A program made the translations under genes and the position numbers. From Klebsormidium nitens (taxonomy: Eukaryota > Streptophyta > Klebsormidiophyceae > Klebsormidiales > Klebsormidiaceae): DNA of 46,005 nucleotides. The notes below the pieces were generated by a model, which did no database searches, was not told where the DNA came from, and saw only the letters and a program-made list of their open reading frames with translations. The stretch lies in NCBI GenBank assembly GCA_000708835.1, contig DF237608.1, positions 1-46,005 on the forward strand. The letters run 5' to 3'. Below, one piece after another: positions 34,401 through 43,913 of this stretch; the stretch's first letter is position 1, and each line of letters starts with the position of its first letter.

Positions 34401-37400
34401 GAGCGGGAGGCGCGGATGGCCAATCTGGAGGTGGCGCTCAGCACGGTGAGGGTGCCGTCGTTCAGAGAAACAACTGAGCGGCGATGGTGTTTCAAAGAGG
34501 GCCAGTGCTTTTAAAAACAACGGATTAAGATGCACCCCGTCGTGACCGCACAGGCTTCAGCGAAGAAGGTGGTTTGAGGTGCAAAGCTGGACAGAGCGAC
34601 GGACGGTCGCCGAGCCAGACAAAAAAGAGTGGAGATGCTAACACTGACTCATCAGCTTCATTCAGGAACCCGTTTTTGGCTCTGTTGTCCTGTCTTAGGT
34701 CCGCGCTGTCTTTGATCCGACATGACCTCTCTCAACGCTTGATTTTCTGATTGAGACTCCCCCAAGGCTCACCGTTTTGAATCTCGAGACGGACAGTTTA
34801 TCTGGTATCCCAAGACCCAGGCGCTAGCTGGCATGAGGGGCGAACCGAAATCTACTCGATCGTAAGTTGGTCAGATGCTCGTGGACAAGAGCAGCTTTCT
34901 GCAACCACACGGGTGATAAGGCCTATACACTACAGGTTTTGTCGCTTGTACTCCCCACCCCGAACGCACTTGATTGCGGCTTTATCATGTTGCAAATCCC
35001 CATCAGAGCTCGCTTTTCGCACCTGCAGATCGACAACAACCCGGGCCTGGTGCGACTGCCCCTCACCTCCTTTCTGGAGAAGACGGCGATGGTGTGCATA
35101 GGGACAATCAACACCGTCCTGGGGCGGCCCTGCATTCCCAACTACGCCAGCCTGTACCCGGACATGTTCCAGGTCGTGTGGCAGCACCGAGGCGGCATTG
35201 CGGGCTACACCCCCAAGAACATCAGGTCAAAACGCATTGACACGACTCTTTTCTCCAGCGAGCAGCTCATGCTGATGTCTTCCTCCCTCCGTTATCGGTT
35301 TTGGACGGAACGGGATTGGAGTGATGGGGAATGGAACGAGAAATTCTTGGGGATCGGCGCGATTGTGAGCGTTTCCCCGATTACAATGTGCTTGAGAAGC
35401 GTTTCTGCTTGGTTCCACCTGCTCTTGGAACGCCTAACCCTCTCCCAACATCAAAATGAAGTGATTACCGAGACCGCTTGAGATGGACCGACTGAGTAGC
35501 CTATATTTGATATCTTCGTTCAAGTTGTGACTTTCCTCCGTGTTTTTCCCAGGTCCCTTCCCGGAAAAGAGCGTCTCCGGGGGGTCATTTTCCTGGGGGA
35601 GCACTACCGGCCGATGCCCCCCAAGGACAAGATCGCGTCGGACTGCCCCCTCTGGAGACGCTGACGAAGGGAGTCGACGAGTTCACGCGCCGGAACGTGG
35701 AGGAACTTCTGGAGTACTTTGCGCAGTTCGACAGCAGCGTCAACTTCGACGAACTAGACCGGGAGGAGGACGGTGTCAAGTACTTCAAGAAGGCGACCAT
35801 CACTATGGATGGGTGGGCCTCGAACTTTCCTCTCTGTGCTCTCTTAACTATTCTTTCATCTTTCTTCACCTGCATTATTCTCTGTTGCTTTTCTTGCCCT
35901 TGAGCTTTCGTGAGTTGTTCCGTGCAAAGTACGAGCACCAGGAGACATTTCCGACTTGAAGGCTTGCATAGTTGGCACAAGTTCAGCGAGGCATGTCCTG
36001 TATCCATCAGCTTTGACGTTGAGTCGATTGTCCTCTAAGTCCACTATTTCATCAGGCCCTGCAACCGAGAACCGTGAGTCTCACACACCCACTTTACTGC
36101 GGGTTTACTGCGGGTTTCGTGAAGGGTAATTGAAAGTCTTGGGCAATTGAAACGCTTGGGAGATCGAACGGGCGCTCCGCCAGAAAGCAGAGTCCTTACA
36201 ATCGATCAGTGAGTTTTGTTTCCCCTAGTCGAGAGGCACTTGGTGCAAGGTCCACTCCGCTGTAAGTTTCGTTTCGCATCGAGCATTGCAAAACGCGTTG
36301 GTTTTTGCAGGTCCACTTCGGAGGTCCGGCTGAACGCCATTCTCCGCAGCTCCCGCTGCAATGAGAACATGGTGAGCCCCTTGAGGAAAACTTGGAACAC
36401 ATTCATCAACATTCATATTCAGATACACTTCACATGAAGCTTTGCAAAGCGTTTCGGTGTGCGCAGGTCCACTTCGGAGGTCCGCCTGAACGCCATTCTC
36501 CGTAGCTCGGGCCGCGACGGCAACATGGTGAGCCTGCGCGCGCTGCGTGAGGACGCTGCGGGGGAGCGTTCGGCGCAGGTGTCGCTGCTGACATGTCGTG
36601 GCGTGCGGGACGAGGTGGATGACATCAGCGTTGAGTGGCTGATGAAGAGCCAGGTCGTGAAGAAGAAGGCGGCGGAGACGTACCGCAAGACGCTGCCCTC
36701 AGAGGCCACGGTGCGTGCTTTAGTTCACTTAACTTTTCTTTCTCCTTAGTCAATCCGCTTGCTTTTACCCATGCCTGTCTGGGCGCTCTTCCGCTTGATT
36801 TGTTGATTTGCTGTGTGCCCCTTGGCTGGTGCCTACATTGTGGTTAAGCGACTGTCAGAGCCGCCGAGTCTCGCCTGCATCGGTCGAAGTTACAATGATG
36901 GACGTCGTAGGGGAGTAATCGGCGTGAGGTCTTTCAAAGATAATCACTGCTTTATGAGGCTCCACTTTGGAACAGAAGGAAAGTCCCAGAACTTGAGTTC
37001 TTGGACCTTGACCCTTAGGATATCCGTGTTTACAGAATTTTTAAACAGTTTTGTTGATCCCTGAAATCTGAACCAACTAAGACCGCGAAGAGTGATCGAA
37101 CAGCTGAGTATCCGTTCTGCAGTGCGAGGTCGACAGCAAGCCTGCGGGTCCCAAGGGCAACGTCCGGCTGCGCCTCGGCCTCAAGAGCGCGCACCCGGAA
37201 CGAATCCACCTTCCCGCCAACATCACCGCCACCGTTCTCTGCAATGGGAAGATCGTCGATCACGTCACATTTGAGAACGAGACCGAGAGCCTGCACGCAC
37301 AAGTGCCGGCACGCGCGGGCCCGGCCCAGTTCACACTGCAAATCAATGGCTGGGACATCAAGACGAATCCGCGGTGTGAAAAAGCCCGGGTTCAGGTGCC

Positions 37401-40400
37401 CCCCGGCCCAGCAGAGAAGCCGGTGCTGAGAGTGGAGGCGGAGAAGCGGGTTAGGAGCGGGGAGCCGATAACCCTGAAGGTTAGCTTCAAGGACGACACT
37501 GGGGAGGACCAGGCGAAGCTTCCCAGGGGGGTCGAAGTGACGGCGGTTGTGAAGGGGAAGAAGTCGACTCGAGGTGGGGAGGACCCCCCCGAAGTGGAAG
37601 TGGGGGGCGTGAAGATTGACCAAAAGGATCGGAGGACGGCGGTGGTTACGGGGACGTTGAAAGGTCCGGCGCAGACCGTGACGCTGTTGGTCGACATCAA
37701 ATGGAAGGGCGAGAAGGAGGACGGGAAGGAACGGGTTAAGGTGACCCTGGAGTTAACCCCGGGGCGGCCAACCGGGTTAACGGTGCTGGCGCCCGAGGAC
37801 CTGGTGGTGGAGAACGGGGGGGAGCTCGGGGGGTTGGTTTTCGGGTTATCGGACGGGTTCAACCAGCTGGAAGACGCCGCCGAGGTCACGCTGACGTCGG
37901 ATGACGTCAGCTTCGAGGGCCAGGCACGGAGGAAGGTCCGGCGGGGGGGGAGCGTGCGGGTCAGTTGCCTAGAGGGGCGGGGGGAGGAAACGGGGGAGGG
38001 AATCCGGGAGTGCAAAGCGACGGCGGTTTACAAGGAGAAGGGGAAGAACGGGCAGGAGTTGAGCGTGGATTTCGTTCTGAGGGTGCTTCCTGGAAAGGTG
38101 CCGAAAACGCTAGGGTTTGAGATACCAGAGGAGGGGGGTAAGGTTTCGAGAGTCTCAAGCGGGGGGCGAGTCTTCGCTGAGGGAGATTTGAAGGCGTTTG
38201 TGTTGGGAGAGACGGGAGAACGGGTGCCGATGAAAACGCCGGATGCTTTCAGCGTCCGGTGGAAGCACCTCGGGCGCAGGGGGGCCTCTTCCGGGCAGAA
38301 TCCACCCCCCCCGGTGAAAGCGGCGCGGTTTTCTAACGACGACGCCATCCAGGCGGTGTTCCCGGAGGTTATGGCGCCGGCGGCGATCGGGCAGTACGAG
38401 CTGCTATTGGAGGTGGACGATAAACTATCGGAGCCGCCGCTGCAGATGTGCGAGACGGTGGCGCCGCACATGGCGGTGGTTGCGGGGCCTCCGGCGAAGA
38501 TCATAACGCATGGGGGCCCGAAGAAGAACCAGCAGTTCGACGCGACGAGATGCATGCTTATCAACAGCGTGACGATCTCCGTAGGTGAGGAGTCTGGTCA
38601 AGTTTCTACGTTTCTTTTGGTATACACGGACTTTACGACGGCTGATGAATACTAGACCTTCTGCAAGCCCTCCGGACCTTTGCGAAATGAAAGACCACCG
38701 GAACGCAGCAGTTCGGTTGCCACAAGGACTCGAAGCGCGCAGCATCCTCGATGATGTCGAGCGAGGTCGGCTGTTTGACCCTCGTTGAGACTCCTGCCTG
38801 AATCTGAGAAGAAGGACGGAGCAGGCTGACCTTGCTGACTTTGCTCAGGGTACAAGATGCCATGCGAGCCCAGGAGCGCAGAATCGTAGCGACACGGGAG
38901 TTTCACCTGAATACAATGAATTTGGATTCAGTGTGAACATTTCGAAGGTGTTTGAGATCCGAGGGTGAAAAAGTAAAATCAACGACATTTATATGGGTAG
39001 CGTCAGACTGCTGAAAACGGGCAAAAAAAAGCCATAACCGCCTTTTGTGTAGAATATGGGAGATTCCAGACGGCTGGGTGAATCTTCGAATTCAAATATA
39101 TACAAAAATAGGGGGTGAATTACCTGTCGCTACGGTGTTACGAGCAGTTTGCTGTTCCAGGCACGGTTGTAGCCCTTCCTCCTTGTCAAAGCGGCGCGGA
39201 ACGTTCACCCAAGTCACCATACAAGATTTACTGGCTAAGAACCGAGTCTTCGGGAGCTTCGTTGGTACCATTTGTTGCATTTCGGCCTTCAAAATGACCA
39301 ATACAGAGTGCCGCTTCGGTTTGCAGCTCCACCAGTGTCTGTCTCTTGAAAGGGTATCTCGACGTCTCCGCTGAGACTGTTTGGAGTGACAGCCCATGAA
39401 GAAAGGAGATCGGACATAATGCACAAAAGAGAATGCTCCAGAATAGATGCGGGAAATACTCGATTCTTGAAGATTGCTTGACACCGCTCTTGTTCTTTGC
39501 CTTTAGTCGACGCCGCCGGAAACAAGTGTGAAGAACTAGAGTCGGAGATTCCGCTCCGCCTCACCTTGACGCCTGGCGCCAAAAACCCGGACGCAAAACC
39601 GCCCACTTTGGAGCTCCTCCCGAGGGATCCCTCTAGTAAGGATTCTGGTGCCAATCCGCGGGATCTGAACGACCTCCGCATGACGCCGTTTGAAGACCGG
39701 TTGAACCTGCACAATAAGGTTAAGCTTAACCAGGACGGGTCAACCGGGTTCTTCGACTGGCGGGTGGAAGCGGACAGGCTCGAGGCGTTCTCGTCGCCAA
39801 TCTACTACATCAACGACTCCGAGCTGGTAAGAGGGAGCTCCCTTTTCTTGCTTTTATGCTGGATCGTCAGTGGCCAACTTCGATAGAATAGAAGCAACGA
39901 AGGATGGACACTGTCGAAGTAGCAATTTGCCCTTCCTTTTCAATGAGAGAATAAGAGCAATTCTTTCCAATCACTATCGTTGTCTGAGCCAGGACTTGGA
40001 ACGCAACATGTTGCTTTTGCTTGCGATCATGTACGCAACACTGAGAAGCCGTCCCAGCCGTCTGAGTTGGTCATAAAACCTCGATCCGAAACAGCCGAGT
40101 TGGTCACAACGCCTCGAAAGAACTCTGCTGAATTGGTCATAGAACCTCGAAATAGAACTCGAAGGTCCGGTTTCACTTACCAGGCAGCCACCACTGAAGA
40201 CGAGCAGTCGATATAATGGCAAACTGCGTGCTCTTTTCAGTTCCACCGTTTTTCAAGAAGGATGTTCATTTTTTGTCGAGGTCTCAAAACCCGGGCCCTA
40301 CTCAGGTCCTAAAGACCTAAGGTAGTTTTGTCCTTCCCTCAGCTGCTTTCGAGGAACTGAAGCCGTTTCAGACAGGTGCGAGCTCTTCAGGCAATACCTA

Positions 40401-43400
40401 ACGTGCGCCGACGTTTGACCAACGCAGAGGTCGAAGAGAACATCCCTGAAAGCACCAGTCGGTCACAGTGTCTGTATAGGTTGGGTCCCGTTTCCGAGGC
40501 GCCCAGGAACTTCTAGGTTTTTTGACGGTGGCACCCCTTTTTATAGGGGAACCGAGTCTTAAGAAGGTTTAAAACCCGAGAGTTTGATGCTCTCCGTTTC
40601 CTCCTCGGCATGGTGCTCCACAGAAAGGCAGACAAGTTGATGAGCGCCTTTCTTAAGGAGGTCTAAGAACCCGGGCTTTCCAATCTTCCAAACCTCTAAA
40701 ACCCCTGAAGTCTCCCCTCCCAACAGTCGGCCGCCGCTGAGGAGGAGCGCGCTCTACAAACCAAGCTGCGCGCCATTCTTGCTTCTGTCCAGATTCAAGG
40801 GTCTGGGTAATTCCAAACCCTCAACTTTCGGCCCGAAACCTTTTCACCTTCAGAACCCCCCTAACCCTTGGCCCTAACCCCTACGATTCCCTCAAACCAG
40901 TCGGCTGCCGCTGAGGAGGAGCGCGCTCTCCAGGCCAAGGTGCGCGCCGTGTCTGAGCGCGCGGCCGAGATCGAGCACGAGCTGCAGGAGGTGCGGAAAG
41001 AGGATGGAGAGCGGGTGGCCAGGATTACCATGCTCCGGGCGCACTTGCGAGAGCGCGAAGTTGAGGTGCGCTCCAATCAGCCGATTGAAAAGGACCATTT
41101 GGTTGAGTCCTTTGAGGGAGAAACCACTTTTCTCTATGCGAGAGTGCCTTCCGCTATCTCTGCAGTTTTCGCTCTGTCTTTCTTTCTCGTTTCTGTGCAA
41201 AGAAGGCCAGTTCCATGTATCGTCTGGCAGTGGGGTTGTTCGTTTAGCTCTTTGATGTCTGCTATTTCTTCTCGCATTTTCCCCTGCTTGGTTCCCTCTT
41301 GGGTGGCTGTTGGAGCAGCTGCACAAAACAAGGTCGAAGTACGCGTGTCTTTTCCGCATGGTACTCCGTCAATGACCTCTCTTTTCTTCTTTTCGTCTCT
41401 TTGTTTATGTATTCTTTTCTTTCTCCCCTGATTTTCTCCGTCTTCTCATTGTCACGTCGCCTTTGTGTGCCTCTTTTGGATATGCGTCTCTTTCAGTATT
41501 CTTTTCCCTGGCCCGTTTCCGACCTCCTGCATCTTTGCACCCTTGATTGGCTTGGAGCTTTGTGGGGCTGCTTTCACTTGGCGTACGGAGATTCCATAAC
41601 TGTACCAGAGCGGCTCCTGACAACCTACTGTACGCGCAGGTAGAGTCAGCCGAACAGGCTTTCACGCAGTACGGCCAACGATTCCAAGCCCACTTCTCCC
41701 CACTTCTCCCTGCGGACGTCCCCCTCACTCCGGACAACCTCGATGCCGTCCGGTTCCGGATCGACGAACGGATTGCCGAGGAGCAGAGCGCCCTACAGGG
41801 GCCCCAGCTGGGCGATGACGTCAGCAACGGTCCGCAGACGTCCCTCGTGCGGCGGGTCCGGGCGCTCAAGCGCCATCTCGGACCGTACGGGGTTGTCGGG
41901 GTTCTGGGCGATTTGGCGCAAGCCGACGAGCCGCGCGTCTGCCGGGCGTTGGCGTCGCTCGTTTTCGGCCCCCAGAAGCTCTGCTGGCTGGTCGTCAGGA
42001 ATCAAGAAGCGAAAGACGCGTGCATAAAGTTCTTGAAGGGCCGGAATGATCGGTATGGGGACATCCCGTTCATGCGGTTTGACGGGTTTGCGCGGCCGCA
42101 CAACCCGGGGCCGAACCCGCGCTTCGACGGGTGCATCGGTTACGCGGCTAACCTGGTGCGGTTACCGAGTGACATCCCCCCCGAAACGAAAAAGGACCTC
42201 GAGGCGGTAGTTCGCAACGCGTGCCGAGATACGCTGCTGTTCGAGACCGGGGCGGCTGCGCTGGAGTACAAGGCGTTCATTCTGGGGAGGGGCAGAACTG
42301 GGGGGATCCCTCGGATGGTTTCGTTAGATGGGTGCCGGTTAGAGTCGAATGGGGTGGAGTTTGAGGGAGGGGGTGAGGACGTGAGGATGAATTACAGCCT
42401 GGCGCAATGTCATTCGGAGGGCCTGGAGACACTGAGCCAAGCGCGGCGGGCGTTGTCGGAACTGAGAGTAAGCGGTGACCTGCTAGACATCTTCTTTTAC
42501 CTTCTCAACGATTGCTCTTATTTTTCGGTCCTTTATGAACCCCCCATCACAGAATGGGAGAGAGGCGAATCTTCATTCAGTGACTAATGGCCACTCTGTT
42601 CGTCAATGCTTTGCATAACGTGGTCTAAAGAGCCCCAGTGATTCTTTGATCTCTACCAAAAACTGTCATACTCGCCTGGAAATACCTCTATCTTGGCACT
42701 GTCTTCTTGCGAACATCTCACTGCGTAGACAATGCCTACAGCACGTCTTTTCCACGAAAGCTCCTTTACGTTGCGTCTCGAGGCGCAACAGCCCCAGCAC
42801 GCCACCTCCCCATCATCTTGTTACCCACTTTCTCACCCACCATGCAACCCAGCACTTGCCCACTTTTAACCCACCTTCAATCCATCTATGAACCCACTTG
42901 TTAACCCCCTACAACCCACTTCTGAACCTCCGTTAACCCACCCTTCAACAGGAGCTTCAAGAGCGGTTCGGCCGTGCGCTGGCCACCCAGCAGGCTTGGA
43001 ACGCCCCGGGAGGCGAGGCGGAGCGGATTCACACCGAGATTTCGACGCTGGAACACGAGAGAGTTGGGCCCCGGGCACAAGTGGCAACACTGTCGGAACA
43101 GCTGAAGGTGAGAACAGAGTTTGACGCTGCCGGCCCCAGTGCGCGATTGAGTTACCAAGTTCTTAGTGGGCACTTTTGCAGTAGGTCCCCTAAAACCCCA
43201 AAACGCTTCACCCCTCCAACCCTTGCTTGCGCTCGGGCCGCATTGGAGTCGCATAGTGTCAACATTCGTTCGAGATTGCATTAACGTAGTTGCCTGAGAA
43301 TGCACTACCAAGATCCTCGAAAAGGTCGCTGTGAGGATCTCAAGCCGGATTTGGGTTTGACTTGCCCTTCTTGTTACTGTCCCATCGTTTGCCCACGCTC

Positions 43401-43913
43401 ATCGGATCGAATTCGTCTGCGCTAAGACTGTTGCTTCTTTCAAATGTAGAGGAGACTGCCTAGAAGCGTTCGGTTGCACGCCTCTTCTGTTTCCGTCGCT
43501 CTGGTTTTGACAGCCGCAATCGTTTGTGGCGACCAAGGAAGCCAAGGTGTCGCTTTTCACTGTCGCCTTTGACTTTTGGTGTTGATCGGTTGTAGATCGA
43601 TGCATAGGGGCCGTTCCACTGGTCGTCAAAAAGCGGCCCTACGTGGTGGCAAGCCTCCATTCAAAGGCAACGGTCTGCAGCGGATGTCACTTGTGGCTTT
43701 ATAGAAAGCACCCGTAAATATAATCCAACTTCTAGGATGCGTGTCGATATACATCTTTGTTCGCCTTTTTGCTGCCAGGGACTTAGCGAGGAACAGGCGA
43801 GCATCTACGTCGATCTGAAGCGGGTGCAAGCCTCGATGCAAAAGACGCCGGTCAATCCGCCAACGCCCACCAAAAAGACGTCAGCTACAAAGCGGGGCGG
43901 TCGTAGAAGCTAG
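31488..43913 (+). CDS. GMI1: GMI1/SMCHD1-like GHKL-ATPase and SMC-hinge protein
   Basis: Thirteen exons, join(31488..32026, 32692..32894, 33307..33547, 34064..34445, 35029..35225, 35553..35812, 36467..36710, 37123..38584, 39507..39826, 40901..41065, 41640..42467, 42952..43107, 43779..43913). Phases agree throughout, except that exon 6 is one base short at a C-run (35646-35650); with that base the protein would have 1710 residues. Residues 1-179 are disordered, with IIDLDEEDE resembling a SUMO-interacting motif and a KKQK cluster. The GHKL ATPase follows: EYADNSIAAI (207-216, N-box), GDDGPG (243-248), then GQYGYGLFAGFAVA. Exon 8 encodes beta-rich, Ig-like repeats. Exon 10 is a charged coiled coil. 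Exon 11 holds the SMC hinge from about 1418 (LGPYGVVGVLGDL, ALASLVFGPQKLCWLVV), and a second coiled coil and a basic tail close the protein. In Arabidopsis, GMI1 acts in DNA-break repair and the hinge-only relative DMS3 in RNA-directed DNA methylation; animal SMCHD1 acts in silencing. No internal DNA-binding SMC head is present. Confidence 0.88.
35646..35650 (+). other. One-base frameshift in a C homopolymer, GMI1-like exon 6
   Basis: Entering exon 6 in the phase set by exon 5 gives GVIFLGEHYRPMPPKDK and then a stop after the C-run. Leaving in the phase needed by exon 7 gives LETLTKGVDEFTRRNVEE immediately after it. Both halves look coding and join if the run of five C were six. A sequencing undercall or a real inactivating deletion would look the same. 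Confidence 0.75.
36311..36371 (+). pseudogene. Duplicate copy of the start of GMI1-like exon 7
   Basis: This near-copy of 36467-36527 (period 156) includes an acceptor (TTTTTGCAG|GTCCACTTCGGAGG), a coding stretch STSEVRLNAILRSS-R and a donor-like ATG|GTGAGC. In the true exon the ATGGTGAGC is read through. The copy shares the entry phase of exon 7 but ends in phase 0, so joining it to exon 7 would reach TAG after 12 codons. It can only replace exon 7, not precede it, and alone it lacks the rest of the exon. Confidence 0.75.
40064..40162 (+). repeat. Three 33-bp tandem units in GMI1-like intron 9
   Basis: Units at 40064-40096, 40097-40129 and 40130-40162 each begin GA(G/A)TTGGTCA and carry CCTCGA. 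The period is a multiple of three, and one frame reads ELVIKPRSETA, ELVTTPRKNSA, ELVIEPRNRTR, an 11-residue repeat within an open frame of 78 codons. No flanking splice sites in matching phase are obvious. Confidence 0.75.
40727..40810 (+). pseudogene. Duplicate copy of the start of GMI1-like exon 10
   Basis: After an acceptor (CTCCCAACAG), the frame reads SAAAEEERALQTKLRAILAS and stops at 40808-40810. The true exon at 40901 begins after CTCAAACCAG with SAAAEEERALQAKVRAV. Similarity covers about 50 coding bases plus the acceptor, period 174. The copy has no good donor in the phase needed to continue into exon 10. Confidence 0.75.
42805..42950 (+). repeat. Degenerate ACCCACTT-type minisatellite leading into the exon 12 acceptor
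   Basis: Short units around ACCCACTT/AACCCACC recur about ten times (TTACCCACTT, CTCACCCACC, TTAACCCACC, GAACCCACTT, CAACCCACTT and others), ending CCTTCAACAG at the exon 12 boundary. The array doubles as the polypyrimidine tract. Confidence 0.7.

Noticed and set aside
37392-38564. Long minus-strand open frames opposite GMI1-like exon 8
   Set aside because: They are Ser/Pro/Thr-rich translations of a purine-rich sense exon; the plus frame has correct phase at both ends and domain-like content.
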